51,637 nucleotides of DNA from an uncultured Methanomethylovorans sp. (GTDB taxonomy: Archaea; Halobacteriota; Methanosarcinia; Methanosarcinales; Methanosarcinaceae): contig CALBTS010000414.1 in assembly GCA_937968035.1 (NCBI GenBank), positions 1 through 51,637 on the forward strand. The letters are read 5' to 3'. The notes under the pieces are model-generated. The model saw only the letters and a program-made list of their open reading frames with translations, was not told where the DNA came from and made no database searches. Of the stretch, positions 16,003-23,984 are shown one piece after another. Within the stretch, counting starts at the first letter, position 1. Each line of letters opens with the position of its first letter. Position numbers and translations under genes: made by a program.

Positions 16003-16050
16003 AAAGAAAAATCTGTAAAACCCATCTGGAAGTGTCTGCTTCAAAAATAG
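16003..16050 (+). pseudogene. Remnant: last 16 codons of a DUF4143-type ATPase
   Basis: Reading in frame gives KEKSVKPIWKCLLQK-stop, which aligns without gaps to KKIFVRPIWKWLLQK-stop, the end of the intact ATPase at 17577-17624. The rest of this copy is missing. No start or upstream domain is left. Confidence 0.85.
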
Positions 16051-16085
16051 AGGTGTAATCACCTCTTTGATCTGTTTTACTGCCT

Positions 16086-16214
16086 TTAAGCCTCTTCCTC
16101 ATCCAGGAACATCCGCGCCAGCACACCCAGATGGTCCTCGTGAAAAGGATCAAGTTCTTTGCGTTGAAGCACCTAGAACTGCACGCCAAAGTCACCTTCC
16201 AGCTTTTTGACCTC
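16086..16214 (-). pseudogene. Remnant: C-terminal part of a second fibrillarin gene
   Basis: Minus-strand translation gives LQRKELDPFHEDHLGVLARMF then LDEEEA-stop, nearly the same as the end of the intact fibrillarin (LQRKELDPFHEDHLGVLARMF then VEDED). There is an in-frame TAG at 16173-16175 where the intact gene has a Glu codon. Homology to the real gene stops near 16214. A short match beyond it (TTCTAAGAA) may mark an internal deletion, since the same bases occur about 80 bp further into the intact gene. Confidence 0.85.
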
Positions 16215-16281
16215 TTCTAAGAAGCATTATATTCAACGTTATAACTACAAACCACAGAAAAATCAACACCATTTAACTAAC

Positions 16282-16333
16282 TTGGTTTGCTAAACCAAAT
16301 AAACTGCTTATTATTTGGCCTATTAAACCAAAT
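16282..16333. promoter_or_regulatory. Two tandem palindromes (TTGGTTT/AAACCAA type) before the ATPase gene
   Basis: Site 1, TTGGTTT-gct-AAACCAA (16282-16298), is a perfect inverted repeat. Site 2, ATTTGG-n9-CCAAAT (16313-16333), is a related inverted repeat with a less perfect centre. The centres are about 33 bp apart, close to three helical turns. They end right at the TATA box (GTATATAAAC, 16334-16343), which itself is about 27 bases from the chosen ATG. They are therefore placed to act as operators. Confidence 0.6.
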
Positions 16334-16364
16334 GTATATAAACAAAGAACAACCAGTATGGAAT

Positions 16365-17624
16365 ATGGACAGAGAGAAACTAAAAACCCTGCTAAAAGAG
16401 CAGAATGATCAGATAAAAGATGTGAGAGAGCTGGTCAAAAGGGAGATGCTGGATGAGATAAAAGAAAAAAGGTCTGATCTTATCGTTATAGTATCCGGGC
16501 TTCGAAGAGCAGGGAAATCAACACTCATGAACGAAATCAGGAAAGACCATCTTCATGAAAGCTATTTTGTAAATTTTGATGATGAGAGGCTCTTTGACTT
16601 CACAATAGCTGATTTTCAGTTGATGCAGGAACTTCTGACCGAACTGTACGGTGAGAAAAATATCTACTTTTTCGATGAGATACAGAACATACAGGGTTGG
16701 GAAAGATTCGTAAGACGACTCCATGACAACGGAAAGAAGGTATATGTAACCGGCTCGAACGCAAGCATGCTGAGCCGTGAGATGGGAACCCACCTGACGG
16801 GCAGGCATCTGAGCTATTCATTATATCCATATTCATTCAAAGAGTTCCTGCATTTTAAGAAATATGAGCTGCCAATCCCGGAAGTACTGACAACCACAGA
16901 AAAAAGTACAATAAAAAGACACTTCAACGAGTACATTGATGTCGGCGGAATACCTGAATTTGTGAAGAATAGGGATGAATTATACGTCAAGACATTGTAT
17001 GAGAACATACTCTACCGCGACATAATTACAAGATACAATCTCAAAGACGAAAAAGCACTGAAAACAACAGTCTTCTTTGCAGCATCAAACATAGCAAAGG
17101 AGATAAGTTACAACAATATCAGGAAACTGACTGGCCTTTCCAGTGCAACAACAATAAAAGAATACTTTGAGTATCTCGAGAACAGTTACCTTGCATATCT
17201 TTTACCAAGATTCTCCACTTCCCTTAAAGTACAAGTTTATTCCAATAAGAAAGTCTACTTTACAGACACTGCTATTGCAAGAATTCTGGGCTTCAGGACA
17301 TCAGAGGACTATGGAAGAATCCTTGAGAACACTGTGTTCATGGAGCTGAAAAGGGAATCCAAAGAAGTGTACTATCACAAAGAGAATAAAGAGTGTGATT
17401 TTGTTATAAGGGATGGATACAACATAACAGAAGCTATACAGGTGACTCAAAGTCTTGAAAACACGGATACCAGAAAAAGAGAACTAGATGGAATGCTTGA
17501 TGCTATGAAAGCTTACAAGCTGAAAGAAGGTCTGATCCTTACTGATGACACTGAAGATGAAATAGAGATAAAAGACAAGAAAATATTTGTCAGACCCATC
17601 TGGAAGTGGCTGCTTCAAAAATAG
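16365..17624 (+). CDS. AAA-family ATPase with DUF4143-type C-terminal domain
   Basis: From ATG 16365 the protein has 419 residues. An open frame continues upstream to 16287, but that codon lies inside a palindrome and upstream of the TATA box at 16334-16343, so a leaderless start at 16365 fits best. Walker A is GLRRAGKSTL, Walker B is IYFFDEIQN, followed by sensor region VYVTGSNASML and the LTGRHLSYSLYPYSFKEFL motif typical of this family. The C-terminal domain (TAIARILGF, LENTVFMELKRESKEVYYHKE, ECDFVIRDGYNITEAIQVT) is the DUF4143 type, which has a nuclease-like core (Asp, Glu-x-Gln). Such proteins are plentiful and mobile in archaea and bacteria, with unclear roles. It is 34 bp from, and converges with, fibrillarin. 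Confidence 0.88.
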   Translation: MDREKLKTLLKEQNDQIKDVRELVKREMLDEIKEKRSDLIVIVSGLRRAGKSTLMNEIRKDHLHESYFVNFDDERLFDFTIADFQLMQELLTELYGEKNIYFFDEIQNIQGWERFVRRLHDNGKKVYVTGSNASMLSREMGTHLTGRHLSYSLYPYSFKEFLHFKKYELPIPEVLTTTEKSTIKRHFNEYIDVGGIPEFVKNRDELYVKTLYENILYRDIITRYNLKDEKALKTTVFFAASNIAKEISYNNIRKLTGLSSATTIKEYFEYLENSYLAYLLPRFSTSLKVQVYSNKKVYFTDTAIARILGFRTSEDYGRILENTVFMELKRESKEVYYHKENKECDFVIRDGYNITEAIQVTQSLENTDTRKRELDGMLDAMKAYKLKEGLILTDDTEDEIEIKDKKIFVRPIWKWLLQK

Positions 17625-17658
17625 GGGGTAAGCACCTCTTCGATCTGTGTTACTATCT

Positions 17659-18354
17659 TTAATCCTCATCTTCCACAAACATCCGTGCCAGCACGCCCAG
17701 ATGGTCCTCGTGGAAAGGATCTAGCTCTTTGCGCTGCAGCACCTCGAACTCCACGCCAAAGTCGCTTTCCAGCTTTTTGACCTCGTCCTTGAACATCTTC
17801 TTGGGACTGGCTACAGTATCGATGCTGCGGGATTTGATGGAAAGCACCAGATGTCCATCGTCTTCTAAGAAATATTTGGAATTAAGAGCAGCTATCTCAG
17901 CCTGGTTGGGCTGGGCTACGTCCTGGAAGATAACATCGACGTTTTCCACGATATGAGCATATGAACGGGGCTTGTTGGCATCCGCAAGTATGGGAATGAT
18001 ATTGGGGCGCTGATCGCACAGCCTGATAAGGTCGCGCATGGTGCGCGGGGAGAACTCCACAGCATACACCAGGCCATCAGTCAGGATATCCGAAACATGG
18101 CTTACTGTAGTGCCCGATGCAGCCCCCAGATACAGTGCGTGGGAATCATATTCGAGGGGAATGTCAAAACCCTTGAGCACCATAGCACCAAGCTTGCTCC
18201 TGTGGGGGTCCCACTGGCGGTATTCCACGCCATCCACATCCATAAGCTTCTCACCGTATACGCTATGGCTAGGATAGAGGTTATGCGTAGCCAGTATCTT
18301 CCTGTCGTCCGTGACCACTTCAAAGATACCGTCCGACAACTGCTCAATGCTCAT
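17659..18354 (-). CDS. flpA: Fibrillarin, rRNA/tRNA 2'-O-methyltransferase of C/D box sRNPs
   Basis: The protein has 231 residues, full length for archaeal fibrillarin. The SAM-binding motif LYLGAASGTTVSHVSDI, VYAVEFSPRTMRDLI (motif II), DVIFQDVAQPNQ (motif IV), the small N-terminal domain (SIEQLSDGIFEVVTDD) and the conserved WDPHRSKLGAMVLKG are all present. With Nop5, L7Ae and guide RNAs it methylates ribose 2'-hydroxyls. Its ATG overlaps the Nop5 stop (ATGA), so the two are translationally coupled. A decayed second copy of its 3' end lies at 16086-16214. Confidence 0.97.
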   Translation of the reverse strand: MSIEQLSDGIFEVVTDDRKILATHNLYPSHSVYGEKLMDVDGVEYRQWDPHRSKLGAMVLKGFDIPLEYDSHALYLGAASGTTVSHVSDILTDGLVYAVEFSPRTMRDLIRLCDQRPNIIPILADANKPRSYAHIVENVDVIFQDVAQPNQAEIAALNSKYFLEDDGHLVLSIKSRSIDTVASPKKMFKDEVKKLESDFGVEFEVLQRKELDPFHEDHLGVLARMFVEDED

Positions 18355-19451
18355 GCGGGTCTGCCTCCCGATCTGTCAACTGTGTTCTTGCTACCTTTGT
18401 TCATGCCACCCTTTTTCTGACCACCGCGCTTTTTGGCTGGCCTGCCGCCTGCCCTGCCCGGACCCGGCTGAGTGACCTTCGTAGACTGTTTCTTAGGCGG
18501 CTCAGGATGAGCTTTTCTGATGGCTTCCACTTTACGCTCAAGGTTTTCCTTTATGTAAGGGTCAGGCTTCCCGCCATAGGCATCCATGCGCACCGCAAGA
18601 CTGATCTTGGCTGCCAGTGCCCTGGCGATCTTACCCCTCTGCCACCATGGTGCACCCTTGATGAGAGGATGGTTGAAGATCACACCATGTTTTGGGGATG
18701 GGGCGCGGGACCTCAGGTGCTTGAACAGGGCATTGCTCGCGCCGATGACCTGCACGGTGCTTGACGGAAAGGCCGCAAGCTTCTCCAATCCTCCGGCAAG
18801 GCTGATAAGCCTCGCACCAAGGGGAGCACCTGCTATGTTTGTAAGGTTGGGAGCCACTGCACCCATATTATTCATAATGTACTGCTCCAGATGCTTGCGG
18901 GTATCATATATCCCGCACAGGCTGGCCGCAAAGTTGCGTAAAAGGTCCTCTTCCACCAGCGACAGTTCCGCACCCATGGAACTGCTGGCCTTTACGAACA
19001 TATCATGGTCCTCTGGCACATTTTCACGGGAGCCGAACCTTGCCACGAACCTCGCCATGGACTCTGCTGTAAGCTCAAGTTCCGGGAAATATACGCCATA
19101 CCATTCAGTAAGCCTTTCAGAAAGCTCATTGGCTGCTTTATCAATGTCATCCATGGCCTCCACTGCCTGGATGATGCGCTTGTCATCGGTATCTGTCATG
19201 GATATCTGACGCTTGGCTGCTCTTATGCACACTTCCCGAAGCAACACGTCATAATCCTCTTCAAGTTCAACAAAACCACAACCAAGTGCCAGTTCCCTAA
19301 GGCTCAGGCCGTGCACGGGCAAATATTCATCTCCCGCAGCAAGCAACATGTGCTCAGCAAGGAGTTCCGGATCTTTTTCCAGCAGGCAGCATTCCTCAAC
19401 TTCCCCATCTTCAGAAATGAACAATGTGCCGAACCATGTAACTGCCTTCAA
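18351..19451 (-). CDS. nop5: Nop5 (Nop56/58 homologue), C/D box sRNP scaffold
   Basis: The protein has about 366 residues from the proposed TTG at 19451. An ATG at 19475 gives 8 more residues but would overlap the upstream gene. The strong GGAGG at the end of mptG is correctly spaced (six bases) to the TTG, and the protein then begins (M)KAVTWFGTLFISEDG as archaeal Nop5 does. The N-terminal domain binds fibrillarin, a coiled-coil middle follows (MDDIDKAANELSERL), and the Nop domain contains the RNA-binding signature NLTNIAGAPLGARLISLAGGLEKLA with SSTVQVIGASNALFKHL. The tail is Lys/Arg/Gly rich (KKRGGQKKGGMNKG). It scaffolds fibrillarin, L7Ae and guide RNA. Confidence 0.95.
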   Translation of the reverse strand: MKAVTWFGTLFISEDGEVEECCLLEKDPELLAEHMLLAAGDEYLPVHGLSLRELALGCGFVELEEDYDVLLREVCIRAAKRQISMTDTDDKRIIQAVEAMDDIDKAANELSERLTEWYGVYFPELELTAESMARFVARFGSRENVPEDHDMFVKASSSMGAELSLVEEDLLRNFAASLCGIYDTRKHLEQYIMNNMGAVAPNLTNIAGAPLGARLISLAGGLEKLAAFPSSTVQVIGASNALFKHLRSRAPSPKHGVIFNHPLIKGAPWWQRGKIARALAAKISLAVRMDAYGGKPDPYIKENLERKVEAIRKAHPEPPKKQSTKVTQPGPGRAGGRPAKKRGGQKKGGMNKGSKNTVDRSGGRPA

Positions 19452-19452
19452 A

Positions 19453-20421
19453 TCATTCCTCCAAAATAGAAGCACCGGTATTGTTTGCTCTGGTAATTAT
19501 GACCTTACCCCCGATGGTGTTGTCCAGGAAAGCCTGTGCATCTGCCTTTAAGTAAGCTGCGTCCTCGGGATTATCCGTGAAAGCATACACAACAGGCCCG
19601 AAAGAGCTCATGCCTGCCCCATAAGCACCACTGTCCTGCAAAAGCTCTATCAGGTCCCTGACGGCCTGATGCTGTAACCGTATTTCCCTCTGCTTGAAAC
19701 CCAGGGTCTGCAGACGATTGGTGGCCTGGCCGAAGCCCTCAATGTCCTTTTCCACGATGGCAGGCATCATTTTCATGAGCACTATATGGGCTACGGCCTG
19801 CACCTCATGTAACGGGATAGGACATTCCTTTCTGAATATATCCACTTCCTGAGCATCATGAGCCCCTATGTGCATGTCCTCACCCGGCAAAGCCAGCACA
19901 ATTTCCCAATCCGGAAAATCTTCCCTGAAGAGTACGGGTCCAGGAGGTGTTTTACTTGCTGATGAGGGAGAGAATGAACCCTTGTCTGCGAACTTATGCC
20001 CGCCATCAACTATGAAACCGCCTTTTTCAAAAGACGCAACCCCAATACCAGAAGTTCCACCACGCTCCACAGCAATGGCCATCTCCCGCACACTCAGGCC
20101 CAGTCCATACAGCCTGTTCACCGCAGCTGCGACTGAAAGCGCTGCCTGGGTCCCGGAACCACAGCCCACATGAGGAGGCATATCTTCTTCTATGGTCACC
20201 CTTACACCCTGACCCTCTGGAAGCAGAACCCTGGCTGCTGCCTTCATGCGCTGTGCAAGCAAAGAATGCCCAATGATCTCTATATCATCGGCGATCTCCG
20301 CTGAGATCATCACGTGGGGATGATCAATAGATATCCCTACCCCACCGTCCACTCTGCCAAGCTCGGCATTCATGTCTATAAGACCCATATGAATTCTGGA
20401 AGGGGACTTTACTCTGATCAT
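19453..20421 (-). CDS. mptG: Beta-ribofuranosylaminobenzene 5'-phosphate synthase (methanopterin biosynthesis)
   Basis: The protein has 322 residues of the GHMP-kinase fold. It has N-terminal VKSPSRIHMGLIDMN, the glycine-rich loop PPHVGCGSGTQAALSVAAAVN, GGTSGIGVASFEKGGFIVDGGH, and C-terminal SGAYGAGMSSFGPVVYAF. This enzyme joins 4-hydroxybenzoate or aminobenzoate to phosphoribosyl pyrophosphate with loss of CO2, the first committed step to the arylamine part of methanopterin. It is diagnostic of methanogens and relatives. It is the first gene of an mptG-nop5-flpA run, with its 3' end providing the Shine-Dalgarno for nop5. Confidence 0.93.
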   Translation of the reverse strand: MIRVKSPSRIHMGLIDMNAELGRVDGGVGISIDHPHVMISAEIADDIEIIGHSLLAQRMKAAARVLLPEGQGVRVTIEEDMPPHVGCGSGTQAALSVAAAVNRLYGLGLSVREMAIAVERGGTSGIGVASFEKGGFIVDGGHKFADKGSFSPSSASKTPPGPVLFREDFPDWEIVLALPGEDMHIGAHDAQEVDIFRKECPIPLHEVQAVAHIVLMKMMPAIVEKDIEGFGQATNRLQTLGFKQREIRLQHQAVRDLIELLQDSGAYGAGMSSFGPVVYAFTDNPEDAAYLKADAQAFLDNTIGGKVIITRANNTGASILEE

Positions 20422-20492
20422 TCAGGTCTTAATCATCACTGCATGTTATTAAACTTTGACACTTGTGTCTCGATACAGCCTATATAAAGTGT

Positions 20493-21188
20493 TCATCTGT
20501 AGGTACGTACCAGTAACCAGCCCGTTCTGAGCACACCCCTATCAAGTGCAAAACGTAGGAATGTGGGAATAAATCTATAAATACGCACCCTCACATCAGC
20601 CATGAATTCCAGGTCCAGCACTTTATCATCGAACCTGGGTTCCAGAAAATAAGAAAAAGTCTGCCAGTAATGATGCAGGGACCCAAATGCTCCAAAAAGA
20701 AAACCGCACAATACTCCTGTATCTGCAGGATCCGGAAAACCAAAAGCGACATCACATCTGCCGCATCTCAATCTGAGACTACGCATTGTGCCTTTGAAAA
20801 GCCTTAAAAGAGGTTTCTTAACATCATAGAATATCTTAATAAGATCCTTAGCCTTCAGTTCTTTTTTCTTTTTTGTGCTTTTTGCTTCATTTGTTATCTT
20901 TTCTTCAGACTCCGTTCCCTCATGACTTGCATTAATATGGCCGGACTTTTCCATTTCTTCCTTCTTACCGGCATCTCCATTTTTTTTTGAAGCAGAACTT
21001 TCGGACTCAGCCGGATAGAATACCTTTGAATAGGACAGAAATAGCCATTTGACCACTATCCTTCCGGAAATGTCCCGATCCTTTTTCTTCAGGTCCACTA
21101 TCAGATCTATAGCACAGAAAAGTACAAGCAACGCCAGCAATATGATTACGAGCGCTGCTACCTGTACAACCTGTATTGCAGTGAACAT
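20493..21188 (-). CDS. DUF2953 membrane protein (YtfI-like)
   Basis: The protein has 231 residues from the ATG at 21188. A TTG at 21203 would add five residues but lacks a ribosome site. There is one N-terminal membrane helix (IQVVQVAALVIILLALLVLF), then a charged, disordered linker (about 55-110, many Lys/Glu). The conserved DUF2953 part follows: RLRCGRCDVAFGFPDPADTG, GALFGAFGS-type segment (LCGFLFGAFGSLHHYW) and VRVRIYRFIPTFLRFALD. In Bacillus the family member YtfI is encoded beside YtfJ/GerW, and the same pair is found here, so the products probably act together at the membrane. No enzymatic motif is seen. Confidence 0.8.
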   Translation of the reverse strand: MFTAIQVVQVAALVIILLALLVLFCAIDLIVDLKKKDRDISGRIVVKWLFLSYSKVFYPAESESSASKKNGDAGKKEEMEKSGHINASHEGTESEEKITNEAKSTKKKKELKAKDLIKIFYDVKKPLLRLFKGTMRSLRLRCGRCDVAFGFPDPADTGVLCGFLFGAFGSLHHYWQTFSYFLEPRFDDKVLDLEFMADVRVRIYRFIPTFLRFALDRGVLRTGWLLVRTYR

Positions 21189-21258
21189 AGTATGCCCGAA
21201 CAAAGAAAGGATGCCAAAGTACAGGGATCCAATAGGTATATTCTGTAATCTATCTGGT

Positions 21259-21687
21259 TTACTGTTCTTCTACCTCGATTTCAACAGATCCTTCACTTTC
21301 ATCAGCTGTATCTGTACCATTGTTGTCTTTTCCCTTGTCCTTTTTTCCCTTCATGGTCTTGATCTTCTCGATCAGACCCGGAACTGATTCAAGAAGGACA
21401 CCAATATCAGATTTTCCGGAAATAGACATCAAACGGGTTTCTTCCTTGGATATGACTATAAAAGCCACAGGCTCTATCTTTGCACCTGCTGCGCCGCCAC
21501 CACCAAAGCCTTCTTCATTGTCTTTGCTCTTACCCTCTCCACCGCCTGTACCGAAACCAAAGGATACCTTGGTCACAGGAATGATTGTCGTATCACCAAT
21601 TGTTACGGCATCTCCAACCACTGTCTTGGTACTCACAAGTCTTTCAAGTTCAGTGGAAACTTCTTTCATCAGGTCTTCAAGTCCCAT
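21259..21687 (-). CDS. GerW/YtfJ family protein
   Basis: The protein has 142 residues from the ATG at 21687. The GTG three codons earlier is less likely, because AGGAG lies 8 bases before the ATG. Family features: LMKEVSTELERLVSTKTVVGDAV, the IIPVTKVSFGFG strand, a Gly-rich loop (GFGGGGAAGAKIEPVAFIVI), and a final helix SVPGLIEKI. It ends with an acidic tail. Bacterial GerW is named for spore germination, but the family is widespread in non-sporulating bacteria and methanogens, so a sporulation role does not apply here. It is paired with the DUF2953 gene downstream (about 55-70 bp gap). Confidence 0.88.
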   Translation of the reverse strand: MGLEDLMKEVSTELERLVSTKTVVGDAVTIGDTTIIPVTKVSFGFGTGGGEGKSKDNEEGFGGGGAAGAKIEPVAFIVISKEETRLMSISGKSDIGVLLESVPGLIEKIKTMKGKKDKGKDNNGTDTADESEGSVEIEVEEQ

Positions 21688-21769
21688 TGTATACACTCCT
21701 ATAAATTTTGAAAATTACGTTCTATAAGTTTATGACCCATACATGATATAAATTATCCTGAGATCTTCA

Positions 21770-23947
21770 TCATGAATTGTCCTGGAAGAAGTTCATCAAG
21801 GAGAACTTCACTTTTTCTGGTTGAACATCTACAAACTCCTCTCTCTCATCAGGAGGAAAGATCTCAAAAACAGCGAACTTTCCATATCGTTGGCGTGAAT
21901 CTGTGAGGAAGCGTCCGTCAAGCAATATCCTCACTCCATGATCCATAGGAGAACGCACGACCCTGCCCATGGCCTGTCGTATCTTACGGATCGTAGGTAT
22001 CTGCACCGCATAGTCCCACCCAGCTCCGGACCCGTAAGAATGATCATAGGCTGACTCCACAGCATTCATTCTGTCATTGAGGGCCGGATAACCGACACCT
22101 ACGATAATAACAGTTCTGCCCCTGCCATCCCTGAAATCCACCCCTTCGCTCAACGTACCCCAGAGATATGAGAAAAGCACACCTTTTCCTCCTTTCTCCC
22201 CAAGTTCAAAGAAAGCTTCTCTCACTTCATGGGAAGACACTCCGGCCTCATCCAGGAACACAGGCACATTCAGTTTGTCACCAAGTTTTGAATAGTATCT
22301 TCTGGCTTCAGCTGCACTCTGGAAAAAGATAATTACATTGCCTTTCGAATTCTCGATGGAACCTGCCAGTACTTGCTCCACGGCCTCCAGAGCATGAGGG
22401 TCATCCCTGCTTCTTGCAAATAAAGGAGGAACATCTACAGCTATGGTGAGACGTCTTTCAGGGGGGAATGATGTCATGTATGAAAGCTCGCACGTTTCCC
22501 GCTTTATACCCAGGGTAGCCTTCACCATATCAAAGGGCCGAAGTGTGGCGGACATAAGAATGACAGAGAACACAGAAGCAAAAAGCGGCTCTGTAACATT
22601 GCTGGGAATACAGGTGAAGAGCTCCAGACGCCCGTATATCTGATCGTTTGGGTCCCTGCGCACATTCATAATGGGATAATAGCGATAATCGTTGGACAGG
22701 ACCAGATAAGAAGATAAGAAATCTGCAGCATGGCGAATATGTGACCTTTTCAGTATTTTGCTTAAGCCTTTCTTATATTGCTCTTTGTACTCCTCGTCAA
22801 GTGTTTGTCCGAACTCACTTGCCTCGGAGAGCACAAGCTGTATGGCAGCCTCATCCTTAAAACCAAGTTCCAGAGCCTGCCTCATAAACCTGCCCCGAAT
22901 CACGTCATTACGCTCATAGGGATCGCTGATGCGCATATCATACCAGAGCCGGCCTACTCTTTCCCTTTCACCGAACTTGAACCTGTTGTTGTATGTTTCC
23001 CTTATGATGTCATTTAACATTTTGAACAATTCAACTGCACGGCTTTCAGGCATTTGGTCCTGATTGGCTTCTATCTCTGAGATGGCTTTTTCAATGGTAT
23101 GCTCAGTGATGGTCATGGATGAATGTGAACGTGCTGCTGATTCCAGGTTGTGTGCTTCGTCAAAGATCACTATTACATCCTGGGGCTCCTTGTCCAGCCA
23201 GGTAAGCAATGTTGCAAATATCTCAGCACTCAGTACATGGTGGAAATTACAGATAATGAGGTCTGCATACTTCAATTCCCTTTTCAGTAATTCATAGCCA
23301 CACATACCTCTTTTTGTGGCGTACTCGTTAATTTCCTCAGGAGTGCGCACATCAGCGAAAAGCCATTGTCTGAATACCTCGCTTTCAAAGCGCAGTACCT
23401 CATAAAGGTCATTGCATGCCCTCTCCCTAATACCACGAGCCTTTTGTTCACCTGCCTCTATTTCGTTGAACAATGCATCTCTTAAAGCTATAAGCGCCGG
23501 ATCCTTGGAGCGTTTGTAGTTTTCTGATGCAGACTTAAGCTCCTTTTTCTTCAGATCAAGTTCCTTTTCCAGTTCTATCAGTTCAAAAGTATTGTCCCTT
23601 TTGATCCGGCATTCCTCATAGTCTACTTCATGGGGGCACATGGCAGCCTTACCCTTTACCACCGCCACCTTGACATCATTTCCCTGCTTTATCTCCCTTG
23701 CCTCGTTGATGAACTGCACCATCTGCTGGTGGACGTTAGTTGCAATGATCACAGTTTTCTGCAGTTGTTTACCTACATTGAGTGCAGGAGCAAGAGAACT
23801 GAGGGTCTTACCAGTACCACATGCTCCCTCGAAAAGTATGATCTCCTTTCTTAGAAGTGCAGAATATATCTTTTCCATAGCATCCTGTTGGTTAGGATAA
23901 CAGTGTTCCTTGGGGAAATAGCGTAAGTATCCTTTCTGTCCGCTCAT
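21770..23947 (-). CDS. XPD/Rad3/DinG-family ATP-dependent DNA helicase with iron-sulfur cysteines
   Basis: The protein has 725 residues, a superfamily 2 helicase with 5'-3' polarity expected for the family. Walker A is FEGACGTGKT (39-48), motif II IVIFDEAHNLESAAR (about 256), motif III LMSATLRP, and motif VI QAMGRVVRSPMDHG. Cys104, Cys113, Cys178 and Cys216 lie between motifs I and II and fit the 4Fe-4S domain of XPD-type helicases (the last in MCGYEL, like the CPYY of XPD). A long helical stretch (about 118-175) sits between the second and third Cys and is larger than in archetypal XPD. It probably acts in DNA repair or replication-fork processing. The ATG is preceded by AAGGTAG. It is independent of the pilin gene upstream. 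Confidence 0.9.
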   Translation of the reverse strand: MSGQKGYLRYFPKEHCYPNQQDAMEKIYSALLRKEIILFEGACGTGKTLSSLAPALNVGKQLQKTVIIATNVHQQMVQFINEAREIKQGNDVKVAVVKGKAAMCPHEVDYEECRIKRDNTFELIELEKELDLKKKELKSASENYKRSKDPALIALRDALFNEIEAGEQKARGIRERACNDLYEVLRFESEVFRQWLFADVRTPEEINEYATKRGMCGYELLKRELKYADLIICNFHHVLSAEIFATLLTWLDKEPQDVIVIFDEAHNLESAARSHSSMTITEHTIEKAISEIEANQDQMPESRAVELFKMLNDIIRETYNNRFKFGERERVGRLWYDMRISDPYERNDVIRGRFMRQALELGFKDEAAIQLVLSEASEFGQTLDEEYKEQYKKGLSKILKRSHIRHAADFLSSYLVLSNDYRYYPIMNVRRDPNDQIYGRLELFTCIPSNVTEPLFASVFSVILMSATLRPFDMVKATLGIKRETCELSYMTSFPPERRLTIAVDVPPLFARSRDDPHALEAVEQVLAGSIENSKGNVIIFFQSAAEARRYYSKLGDKLNVPVFLDEAGVSSHEVREAFFELGEKGGKGVLFSYLWGTLSEGVDFRDGRGRTVIIVGVGYPALNDRMNAVESAYDHSYGSGAGWDYAVQIPTIRKIRQAMGRVVRSPMDHGVRILLDGRFLTDSRQRYGKFAVFEIFPPDEREEFVDVQPEKVKFSLMNFFQDNS

Positions 23948-23984
23948 CGCACTACCTTATACCTTTCTGTACTAATAATTTGGG

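Larger units (their letters stand above)
16003..16214. repeat. Degenerate direct repeat of 17577-17784 (ATPase/fibrillarin junction)
   Basis: The whole block, covering the ATPase end, the intergenic spacer and the fibrillarin end, repeats the intact junction in the same order and orientation. Most bases are identical, and the differences are spread evenly. A 7-bp hairpin AGAGGTG-taat-CACCTCT (16048-16065) is present in this copy and is weaker in the intact one. The repeat brackets the intact ATPase gene. Confidence 0.85.

Noticed and set aside
16173..16175. TAG as pyrrolysine codon in the fibrillarin remnant
   Set aside because: Methanosarcinaceae can read TAG as pyrrolysine, but this copy is a truncated fragment and the intact gene has Glu at the site, so a decay mutation is simpler.
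15950..16195. 81-codon minus-strand frame over the duplicated junction
   Set aside because: It runs in another frame than the fibrillarin remnant, and its sequence has no fibrillarin similarity.
16287..16364. Upstream extension of the DUF4143 ATPase
   Set aside because: The extra 26 codons cover both palindromes and the TATA box, so they lie upstream of the expected transcript start.
17625..19500. C/D box guide RNA genes near nop5-flpA
   Set aside because: The genes are packed with almost no spacer, and no pair of C and D boxes in a plausible non-coding stretch was found.
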